Shown here in pieces: positions 1 to 5,123 of a DNA stretch of 6,290 nt. How positions within the stretch are numbered: position 1 is the stretch's first letter; every line of letters begins with the position of its first letter. Position numbers and translations under genes: made by a program. The notes below the pieces were generated by a model, which had not been told where the DNA came from, did no database searches, and saw only the letters and a list, made by a program, of their open reading frames with translations. The stretch is from an uncultured Clostridiaceae bacterium (GTDB taxonomy: Bacteria > Bacillota > Clostridia > Lachnospirales > Lachnospiraceae): contig CAMWOF010000141.1 in the NCBI GenBank assembly GCA_947175805.1, positions 1 through 6,290 of the forward strand. Reading direction: 5' to 3'.

Positions 1-482
1 TCCTTATTCCGACATTGCTCCGGTATACAAAGCTCCTCCACAGCCTGATGCCAATCTGCTTTTGCCGCCTCGTATATTTTTTTACAGAATTCCTCTTTTT
101 TTGCCAATGGCTCCACTACGCTCCTGTGGTAATGCTCCACATTCTGCCTACTGCTTTCATTGCTGATTCTTCGGTTGAGCTTCTTTGCAAAAATAACGGA
201 TAACAAAGCGGCGGCGAAACAAAATATCAGTATGCCAGCTGCACCGGACAGAGAATCGGCAATAATGGCAATAAAGCACATAACACCAAAAAATGCAATA
301 ATCATCCCCAAAAGAAGCAGAAACATCGACTGGTTTGCCGGGGTTTTCTGTATGTCCATTTCCCTTGCCAGCCCCTCCTCATATGCCGCCTTCGCCTGGA
401 CAAGCTCCTGCTCTTTTATGATTAATTCATTTTGCAGCAGCACCGCTCTTTTGTATTGATTTATCAGCCCTTCACTATCCAT
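1..482 (-). CDS. Partial two-helix membrane protein with coiled-coil N-terminus, function unknown (3' end outside window)
   Basis: The reverse strand is open from an ATG at 482 to the window edge, giving 160 codons with no stop, so the C-terminus is missing. An AGAGGA ribosome binding site (491-496) sits 8 bases upstream of the ATG and supports this start. Residues about 5-42 are charged and heptad-like, probably a coiled coil. Two hydrophobic segments follow, at about 53-75 and 80-99, forming a helical hairpin with only a short turn between them. The positively charged KKLNRR right after the second helix suggests that both ends face the cytoplasm. The rest (about 100-160) is polar and probably helical. 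I do not recognise the family. It is transcribed divergently from the XRE regulator at 594, and both promoters share the operator-like region, so it may belong to the same regulon. The reading frame is convincing; a function is not claimed. Confidence 0.75.
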   Translation of the reverse strand, partial: MDSEGLINQYKRAVLLQNELIIKEQELVQAKAAYEEGLAREMDIQKTPANQSMFLLLLGMIIAFFGVMCFIAIIADSLSGAAGILIFCFAAALLSVIFAKKLNRRISNESSRQNVEHYHRSVVEPLAKKEEFCKKIYEAAKADWHQAVEELCIPEQCRNK

Positions 483-521
483 ATCTGTTTTCCTCTTTGG
501 TACAATAGTACTACTATTATT

Positions 522-571
522 TTGACTAATTGTACTACTATTTTCATAAATCTGCAACTATTAGTTAAAAT
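522..571 (+). promoter_or_regulatory. Candidate promoter(s) for the XRE-polymerase operon
   Basis: TTGACT (522-527) and CATAAA (545-550) are separated by 17 bases and resemble -35 and -10 boxes, with the -35 stronger than the -10. An alternative pair, TTCATA (543-548) and TAAAAT (566-571), also has 17-base spacing and a better -10. Either would be covered by the palindromic sites: site 2 fills the spacer of the first pair, and the second arm of the inverted repeat contains the -10 of the alternative. Which pair is used cannot be decided here. Confidence 0.45.
529..557 (-). promoter_or_regulatory. Candidate divergent promoter for the membrane-protein gene
   Basis: On the reverse strand, TTGCAG (557-552) and TACAAT (534-529) are 17 bases apart. 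The -10 matches the consensus at five of six positions; the -35 is weak. The -10 lies within palindrome site 2 (528-542), so a repressor bound there would block this promoter as well as the rightward one. Confidence 0.4.
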
Positions 572-593
572 AATAGTAGAGGTGGTAAATATA

Positions 594-932
594 ATGAATG
601 AACCCAAACAATACAATGTAGATATCGGTCACAGAATCAAACAGGCAAGAAAGGCTGCAAAGCTGACTCAGGAACAGTTGGCGGAGGCAATTGACGTATC
701 CGCCCAATATGTGTCTGATTTGGAGCGGGGCGTTGTAGGCACTTCCATTCCTACACTAATAAAGATATGTGATACTTTAGCTGTTTCTGCCGATTATATA
801 TTAAGGGGCAGGGATTCGGAGACCATGCCGCCCCTAGGCCTATCAGACCGGCTGCGCAATCTTTCCCCCCAGGAACAGGCATTGATGATGGAGGGATTTA
901 ATCTGTTGAACAAAGCGCTGTCCATGAAATAA
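594..932 (+). CDS. XRE/Cro-CI family helix-turn-helix transcriptional regulator
   Basis: This is a 112-residue DNA-binding protein. The HTH_3-type domain spans about residues 11-71. The helix-turn-helix core is LTQEQLAEAIDVSAQYVSDL (24-43), followed by the ERG and SIPTLIKIC-type helices typical of the family. Residues about 83-110 (NLSPQEQALMMEGFNLLNKA) form a short helical tail that could serve in dimerisation; there is no sensor or peptidase domain. The ATG at 594 is chosen because AGAGGTGG (578-585) lies 8 bases upstream. The frame is open upstream to 432, but that extension crosses the promoter and operator region. The gene ends 23 bases before the polymerase start, so the two are probably co-transcribed. 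The upstream palindromes make autorepression likely. Family assignment is firm; the target and inducing signal are unknown. Confidence 0.92.
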   Translation: MNEPKQYNVDIGHRIKQARKAAKLTQEQLAEAIDVSAQYVSDLERGVVGTSIPTLIKICDTLAVSADYILRGRDSETMPPLGLSDRLRNLSPQEQALMMEGFNLLNKALSMK

Positions 933-942
933 AACGGAAGCA

Positions 943-958
943 GAGGTAGTGTAAAGTG
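943..958 (+). promoter_or_regulatory. Ribosome binding site and GTG start of the Y-family polymerase
   Basis: GAGGT (943-947) is followed by 8 bases and then GTG at 956-958. No ATG is available at a suitable distance, so the non-standard start is well supported. Confidence 0.7.
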
Positions 959-2254
959 AAACCGAAACCATCCCCACAATTACATACAACGCCCCTGCCT
1001 TCCATTTTTCTGGATAAGACTGTCATCTACCATGTGGATGTTAACTCCGCTTTTTTAAGCTGGGAGGCTGCCGACAGACTTGCCCGCGGGGAAGGTACTG
1101 ATTTACGGACAATTCCCTCTGCCATCGGCGGCAGTGAGTCACAGAGACACGGCATCGTCCTGGCAAAGTCTACTCCTGCAAAAAAATATCATATTCAGAC
1201 CGGGGAGCCTTTAATCCGTGCCAGGGAAAAATGCCCTGAGCTGCTGGTCGTACCACCGAATTTTACACTCTATGCAGAAAAATCCAAGGCATTTATCTCT
1301 CTTCTGTCCCGCTACGCACCAAAGGTGGAACAGTTTAGTATTGACGAAGCCTATTGTGATATGAGCGGTACGGGAAAACTGTTCGGGCATCCGGTTACCT
1401 TTGCCGAAAAGCTCAAGGCCACGATAGCCGACGAGCTTGGCTTTACGGTTAATATCGGCATCTCCACCAACCGACTGCTGGCAAAGATGGCATCAGACTT
1501 TGAAAAGCCGGATAAGGTACACACCTTATTCCCGGAGGAAATTCCTGTTAAGCTCTGGCCGCTTCCGATAGAAAATTTGCTCTATGTAGGAAAATCTACT
1601 GCCGGAAAGCTTCACCGCCTGGGTATCCACACCATATATGATTTGGCACATACCGACCCTGAAATCCTGCGGGCACATTTTAAAAAGCATGGGCAAACCA
1701 TCTATGACTACGCTAACGGACGGGATTTGGAGCAGAGCTCCCATGATGAACCAAACAAGGGCTACGGCAATTCCATCACTGTTTCCTTTGACGTCACAGA
1801 CGCAGAAACGGCAAAACGGATTCTTTTGTCCCTCACAGAAACCGTGAGTGCAAGAATCCGAGCAGACCATGCCTTTATCCGCACAGTCTCTGTTAATCTC
1901 GTCTATGATGATTTTGAGCACTGCTCAAAACAGTGTACGCTGGAATCGACCACAAATGTTACAGAAAAAATATATGAAGCCGTCAGCGTCCTGTTTGACC
2001 GGCTGTGGTCAAAAAAGCCGATTCGGCTGCTTGGGGTACAGACGTCAAAGGCTACCTCTGAGGCATATGAGCAAATGGAGTTGTTTGGCAGCGAGGCGAA
2101 TGAAAAATACGTAAAGCTCAATTCCGCCATAGACGATATCCGCAGCAAATTCGGTGAAGACGCTGTTATGCGGGCATGTTTTATGGAGTCAAAGAACGCC
2201 GAAAATTATCAGCTATATAAAAAAAGACACAGCACCAGGCACCCATCTGAATGA
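956..2254 (+). CDS. dinB: Y-family (DinB/UmuC-type) translesion DNA polymerase
   Basis: This 432-residue polymerase should copy past damaged template bases with low fidelity while bound to the sliding clamp. The first catalytic motif is HVDVNSAF, with metal ligand D28 and steric-gate F33. The second is FSIDEAY, with D130 and E131, so all three carboxylates are intact. NIGISTNRLLAKMASDFEKP is the conserved palm/thumb segment, and a helix-hairpin-helix-like VGKSTAGKLHRLGI follows. The little-finger region is roughly residues 260-360. QMELF (373-377) resembles a beta-clamp binding pentapeptide, followed by the usual IRSKFGEDAVMRA tail. The length is normal to slightly long. It lies directly behind the XRE gene, probably in one transcript. 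I see no LexA-like box upstream, so control by the XRE protein rather than classical SOS is inferred. The symbol names the family; an accessory UmuC/UvrX-like paralogue of the host's housekeeping Pol IV is equally possible. Confidence 0.93.
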   Translation: MKPKPSPQLHTTPLPSIFLDKTVIYHVDVNSAFLSWEAADRLARGEGTDLRTIPSAIGGSESQRHGIVLAKSTPAKKYHIQTGEPLIRAREKCPELLVVPPNFTLYAEKSKAFISLLSRYAPKVEQFSIDEAYCDMSGTGKLFGHPVTFAEKLKATIADELGFTVNIGISTNRLLAKMASDFEKPDKVHTLFPEEIPVKLWPLPIENLLYVGKSTAGKLHRLGIHTIYDLAHTDPEILRAHFKKHGQTIYDYANGRDLEQSSHDEPNKGYGNSITVSFDVTDAETAKRILLSLTETVSARIRADHAFIRTVSVNLVYDDFEHCSKQCTLESTTNVTEKIYEAVSVLFDRLWSKKPIRLLGVQTSKATSEAYEQMELFGSEANEKYVKLNSAIDDIRSKFGEDAVMRACFMESKNAENYQLYKKRHSTRHPSE

Positions 2255-2273
2255 TGGCAGATGCCCGTTGCTG
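2219..2273 (-). terminator. Intrinsic terminator of the ptsH-ptsI-HAD operon
   Basis: Read on the reverse strand, 2273-2230 folds into a hairpin. The apical 6-bp stem CATCTG/CAGATG has an 8-base loop. Below it are a 4-base bulge (GGTG) and a basal stem of nine pairs in ten positions (2273-2264 with 2239-2230; one G-U pair, one A-G mismatch). TGTC and then seven T (2225-2219) follow. The hairpin starts 62 bases after the HAD stop. On the forward strand no T-run follows the hairpin, so it should work only leftward. The T-tract lies inside the 3' coding end of the convergent polymerase gene. Confidence 0.7.
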
Positions 2274-2335
2274 CACTGTAAAATTAAAAATATGCCTTAC
2301 AGCCAAACCGCACAAACAGCAGAGAAAGCCTGTCC

Positions 2336-3022
2336 CTATAATATTGTAAGCACCTGACTCAGTTCTGTTAGACGATGTATTGTAAAGTCAGGCACCGCAT
2401 CTGCCAAAGGTGTTTCCCCGCACAAATCCAGCCATACCGTTTTAATACCTGCTCGATTTCCTCCCCTGATATCCGAGGTAAGGCTATCGCCCACCAGCAG
2501 GCTCTCCTCCTTTTGAAAACAGGGGATACAGGAGAAGCAATACGAAAAATATGCCGCATCCGGCTTGAAAAATCCAATTTCTTCAGAAATGAAAATATCG
2601 TCAAAATATTTTTCGATACCTGCACTGGCAAGCCGCCCCCGCTGCACAGATGAGGTCCCATTGGAAGCCAGATACAGATGATACCTGCCGTACAATGCCT
2701 CCAGCATCGCCTCTGCGCCATCCATGAAATAATGCCCCTGGGACAAATATCCCTCATAAATCCCTGCCAGCTTGGCAGCGTCCTCGTCACACCCCAATAT
2801 TTCCAACATCATTTGCCAGCGGCGCAGCTTCACTTCGGCAAGCGTGAGTTCCTTTCGCTCCAAAAGCTTCCACTGCGCTAAATTTATCTCGCTGTATCTT
2901 TTAATTATCTCTTCTGTAGGCGCAATACCGCAGCTTTGCAGTGTCTTTTCAACCGCACGCCGCTCCGCCATATGGAAATCTAATATAGTATTATCCAAAT
3001 CAAAAAATATATTTTTTATCAC
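2336..3022 (-). CDS. HAD-superfamily hydrolase, YjjG-like noncanonical pyrimidine nucleotidase
   Basis: This is a 228-residue cytoplasmic HAD phosphatase. Motif I is FFDLDNT, with nucleophile D8 and acid/base D10. Motif II is ASNGT (S120), motif III is the lysine of GFFKPD (K153), and motif IV is VGDSLTSD (D179, D184). The helical cap lies between motifs I and II, at about residues 16-100. The pattern SNGT..QRGRL...GI..YFD...ISEEIGF.KPD follows E. coli YjjG, which dephosphorylates dUMP/dTMP and noncanonical pyrimidine monophosphates; the precise substrate here is inferred. The start is GTG at 3022, with a G-rich ribosome binding site on the same strand (3036-3028). It follows ptsI by 40 bases with no terminator between them, so it is probably the last gene of the pts operon. 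A sugar-phosphate phosphatase role would also suit that context and cannot be excluded. Confidence 0.85.
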   Translation of the reverse strand: MIKNIFFDLDNTILDFHMAERRAVEKTLQSCGIAPTEEIIKRYSEINLAQWKLLERKELTLAEVKLRRWQMMLEILGCDEDAAKLAGIYEGYLSQGHYFMDGAEAMLEALYGRYHLYLASNGTSSVQRGRLASAGIEKYFDDIFISEEIGFFKPDAAYFSYCFSCIPCFQKEESLLVGDSLTSDIRGGNRAGIKTVWLDLCGETPLADAVPDFTIHRLTELSQVLTIL

Positions 3023-3036
3023 ACCTGCTCCCCCCC
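3023..3036 (-). promoter_or_regulatory. G-rich ribosome binding site before the HAD GTG start
   Basis: On the reverse strand a run of seven G followed by AG (3036-3028) precedes GTG at 3022, with 5 bases between. The homopolymer is unusual and could be length-variable, which would alter translation of the HAD gene. Confidence 0.5.
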
Positions 3037-3062
3037 ATAATTCACTTAGTGCTGCTTCCTTG

Positions 3063-4676
3063 TTACCCGTGGTTTCTGATTATCTCCCGCATCGGAAGCA
3101 CAAAGGCCGGAGAAACCGAAAGCTCATCCACGCCCATATCCAAAAACTTATCCGTCAGCGTCATATCTGCCCCCAATTCTCCGCAGATACCAGCCCAGAT
3201 ACCCGCAGCGTGGGCATTGTCCACCACCGTCTGAATCATGCGCAGCACCGCCTCATGGTGGGCGTCATAAAAATTATCCAGCTTGGAATTCTGTCTATCT
3301 ATCGCCAGCATATACTGGGTCAAATCATTCGTTCCAATGCTGAAAAAGTCCACTTCCTTCGCCAGCAAATCGCTTATGACTGCCGCCGCCGGCGTTTCAA
3401 TCATAATACCCTGCTCCACCTTGCCATACCGAATATCCGCTTCGTCCAGCTCTTTTTTCACCTTCTCCACAATCTGCTTAATCTGCTGCACCTCATCCAC
3501 AGAAATAATCATCGGATACATAATGGCGATATTGCCGTATGCGCTGGCGCGAAACAGCGCCCTTAACTGGGTCTTAAATATTTCCTGCCTTGTCAGGCAA
3601 ATACGGATTGCCCGGTATCCCATAGCAGGGTTCTCCTCGTGCTCCATCTGAAAATAATCCACCTGCTTATCCGCACCGATATCCAGGGTTCTGATAATCA
3701 CCTTTTTCCCCGCCATGGTCTCAGCCACCTGTTTGTAAATCTTAAACTGCTCCTCTTCCGTGGGATAATCCCCGGACTCGAGATATATAAACTCACTTCT
3801 GAACAGGCCGATTCCTGCGGCGTCATTTTGCAGAACGGACGCCAAATCAGAGACATTTCCGATGTTGGCGTAGAGGCGGATTGCCTGCCCGCTCTTCGTC
3901 ACGTCATCCTTACCTTTTAATTTTTGAAGCAGCTCCCTTTTTGCCTTATCCTCATCCTGGCGTTTTTGCATTTTCTCCAGTACTTCATCCGTGGGGTTGA
4001 CGTACAAAACTCCATGATAACCATCCACGACTGCCATTTTTCCATTCCATGACTCCTGTATCTGCACGCCAATCAGCGCCGGGATATTCATGGTACGGGC
4101 AAGAATCGCCGTGTGGGAATTTGAAGAACCAAGCCTTGTGACAAAAGACAAAAGCTTATCCTTATCCATCTGCACTGTCTCGCTGGGCGCCAAATCCTCC
4201 GCCACAATAATCACCGGCTCGTCACCGATATTCCCACCGCTCTCTCCGCCGGTGAGCACATTGAGCAAACGCTCGGAAATATCCTTTATGTCAATGGCCC
4301 GCGCCCGAAAATACTCGTCCTCCATATTTTCAAACATCTCTGCAAAATTATCTCCGGTGGCTGCCACCGCATATTCTGCATTAACCTCCTGCTGACGTAT
4401 CATATTGAGAACGGAATCATTATAGTCCTCGTCCGCTAACATCATGGCATGCACCTCGAAAATCTGTGCATTGACCTCACCCACCTCGGCAGCCGCCTTT
4501 TCATGCAGCATATTCAACTGCGAAATAGCGGTCTCCCTTGCCTGCTCATATCGGACAATTTCCGCCTCCACATCCTCAATTTTAGTTCTCTTCACTTGCT
4601 TTTGGTTTTTGGAATAAAATAAAATCCTGCCAATGGCAATGCCATTAAAAATGGACTTACCCTGAAACTGTTCCAT
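3063..4676 (-). CDS. ptsI: PTS Enzyme I (phosphoenolpyruvate-protein phosphotransferase)
   Basis: The 537-residue cytoplasmic enzyme takes phosphate from PEP onto a histidine and passes it to HPr, the first step of PTS sugar uptake. The N-terminal domain (about 1-240) holds the HPr-binding helical part and the swivelling phosphohistidine domain, with active-site H188 in GSSNSHTAILAR. The C-terminal PEP-binding barrel (about 255-535) shows GLFRSEFIY (R293), IIRTLDIGADK (R329), MIETPAAA (E427), GTNDLTQY (N450, D451) and the catalytic cysteine C498 in GICGELGAD. All expected catalytic residues are present. The length is slightly under the usual 570 or so, with no sign of truncation. The phosphohistidine loop has GSSN where many Enzymes I have GGxT. 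The ATG at 4676 is supported by GGAGG (4685-4689), 8 bases upstream. It lies 104 bases downstream of ptsH and 40 bases upstream of the HAD gene, in one probable operon. Confidence 0.96.
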   Translation of the reverse strand: MEQFQGKSIFNGIAIGRILFYSKNQKQVKRTKIEDVEAEIVRYEQARETAISQLNMLHEKAAAEVGEVNAQIFEVHAMMLADEDYNDSVLNMIRQQEVNAEYAVAATGDNFAEMFENMEDEYFRARAIDIKDISERLLNVLTGGESGGNIGDEPVIIVAEDLAPSETVQMDKDKLLSFVTRLGSSNSHTAILARTMNIPALIGVQIQESWNGKMAVVDGYHGVLYVNPTDEVLEKMQKRQDEDKAKRELLQKLKGKDDVTKSGQAIRLYANIGNVSDLASVLQNDAAGIGLFRSEFIYLESGDYPTEEEQFKIYKQVAETMAGKKVIIRTLDIGADKQVDYFQMEHEENPAMGYRAIRICLTRQEIFKTQLRALFRASAYGNIAIMYPMIISVDEVQQIKQIVEKVKKELDEADIRYGKVEQGIMIETPAAAVISDLLAKEVDFFSIGTNDLTQYMLAIDRQNSKLDNFYDAHHEAVLRMIQTVVDNAHAAGIWAGICGELGADMTLTDKFLDMGVDELSVSPAFVLPMREIIRNHG

Positions 4677-4746
4677 CCCTTATGCCTCCGTTCATACGTC
4701 GGATGCTCCATTCAAGAGCCTGACCTGTTATATTTATACACTGCAC

Positions 4747-4773
4747 GCCGCACTCACGGTCTGCGGCAACCGT
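4747..4773 (-). other. Structured ptsH-ptsI spacer: two interleaved stems
   Basis: On the reverse-strand RNA, ACGGU (4773-4769) can pair with ACCGU (4760-4756). GCCGCA (4767-4762) can pair with UGCGGC (4752-4747). The arms interleave, so the two stems either exclude each other or form an H-type pseudoknot with connecting loops of 1, 1 and 3 bases. No U-tract follows, so this is not a standard terminator. A role in transcript processing, stability or differential ptsH/ptsI expression is speculative. Confidence 0.4.
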
Positions 4774-4780
4774 CAAAGCC

Positions 4781-5035
4781 CTACAAATTAGCCTCAAAAA
4801 AAACCTTCATCTGTGCGCCATCCGCCTCTGCATTATCGCCCTCCACAGTAACCGTAACCTCCATGTCCTTCTTCACGCCCAGGCTCATCAGCGCCATCAG
4901 CTTTGTGGCATCTGCGCTTTTGCCGTTACAAGAAACCGTCACGCGCGAGGAAAGCTCCTTTGCCTTTTTTACCAATTCTCCTGCCGGTCTCGCGTGGATT
5001 CCCACCTCATCTTTAATTACATAATTGAATGTCAT
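4781..5035 (-). CDS. ptsH: HPr phosphocarrier protein of the PTS
   Basis: The 84-residue HPr receives phosphate from Enzyme I and delivers it to sugar-specific EIIA domains. The active-site loop VGIHARPAGELV contains phosphohistidine H14 (H15 in B. subtilis numbering) and R16. The conserved MSLGVKK segment and the FF-rich C-terminus are in place, and length is normal. At the position of regulatory Ser46 (Firmicute consensus LKSIMGVMSLG) this protein has Lys45 in ATKLMALMSLG. Phosphorylation by HPr kinase at that site, and hence classical HPr(Ser-P)-CcpA signalling, is therefore not expected. The ATG at 5035 is chosen because GGAGG (5044-5048) lies 8 bases upstream. In-frame ATGs further upstream, including one overlapping the Shine-Dalgarno at 5050, are less likely. 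ptsI follows in the same direction. Confidence 0.95.
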   Translation of the reverse strand: MTFNYVIKDEVGIHARPAGELVKKAKELSSRVTVSCNGKSADATKLMALMSLGVKKDMEVTVTVEGDNAEADGAQMKVFFEANL

Positions 5036-5050
5036 AATTATTTCCTCCAT
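5036..5050 (-). promoter_or_regulatory. Ribosome binding site deciding the ptsH start
   Basis: GGAGGA (reverse strand, 5048-5043) sits at ideal spacing from ATG 5035 and overlaps a competing upstream ATG at 5050. It fixes the 84-residue HPr as the product, which matches the family's N-terminus. Confidence 0.8.
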
Positions 5051-5070
5051 AAAATTATTTTTAATTCGTT

Positions 5071-5086
5071 CATACTGCATAGTATG
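5071..5086. repeat. Short inverted repeat in the ptsH leader
   Basis: CATACT and AGTATG are perfect 6-bp arms around a 4-base centre, 36 bases upstream of the HPr start codon. It could be an operator or a leader hairpin. I could not define a convincing -35/-10 pair beside it, so whether ptsH has its own promoter or depends on readthrough from the upstream gene is open. Confidence 0.35.
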
Positions 5087-5108
5087 TCTGAAAATACATA
5101 ATTTCATG

Positions 5109-5122
5109 AATAAAATTTTATT
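5109..5122. repeat. Perfect 14-bp A/T palindrome downstream of the membrane-protein stop
   Basis: AATAAAATTTTATT is self-complementary and begins two bases beyond the stop codon of the gene ending at 5124. It has no G/C pairs, so it is too weak for an intrinsic terminator. It may be only A/T-rich spacer or part of a promoter upstream element for ptsH. Confidence 0.3.
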
Positions 5123-5123
5123 T

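Larger units (their letters stand above)
504..579. promoter_or_regulatory. Operator-like array of TAGTA/TACTA palindromes in divergent intergenic
   Basis: Site 1 (504-518) is a perfect palindrome, AATAGTA-C-TACTATT. Site 2 (528-542) is the same element with one mismatch, AATTGTA-C-TACTATT. Their centres (511 and 535) are 24 bp apart, a little over two helical turns. A half-site AATAGTA lies at 572-578, touching the ribosome binding site of the XRE gene. On a larger scale, 511-530 and 560-579 are a 20-bp inverted repeat with a single mismatch (G524/T566) and a 29-base loop. The arrangement fits cooperative binding of a dimeric XRE-type repressor, presumably the product of the adjacent gene at 594. 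The palindromes are directly seen; the binding protein is inferred. Confidence 0.65.

Noticed and set aside
432..593. Upstream extension of the XRE reading frame
   Set aside because: It crosses the divergent gene's start and the promoter/operator region; the ATG at 594 has a good ribosome binding site and gives the normal family N-terminus.
483..955. LexA/SOS box controlling the polymerase
   Set aside because: I found no GAAC-N4-GTTC or CGAAC-type symmetry upstream of the XRE or polymerase genes; the symmetric elements present are TAGTA/TACTA.
1526..1921. Reverse-strand open frame inside the polymerase gene
   Set aside because: The polymerase frame is continuous with all catalytic motifs; the reverse product resembles nothing and has no ribosome binding site support.
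2230..2273. Forward-strand terminator for the polymerase gene
   Set aside because: The hairpin forms on either strand but on the forward strand it is followed by an A-rich stretch, not a T-run; it fits only the reverse-strand operon.
2772..3566. Forward-strand open frame of 264 codons
   Set aside because: It is antisense to the HAD gene and Enzyme I, both with complete family motifs; its translation is low-complexity His/Arg/Ser-rich without recognisable domains.
4727..4738. Internal promoter for ptsI (TATAAA/TATAAC as -10)
   Set aside because: No acceptable -35 lies 16-18 bases upstream of either box; A/T richness alone is not enough.
5036..5107. Longer HPr start adding 24 residues
   Set aside because: HPr homologues begin at the internal ATG, which has an ideally spaced GGAGG; the extension contains that Shine-Dalgarno.
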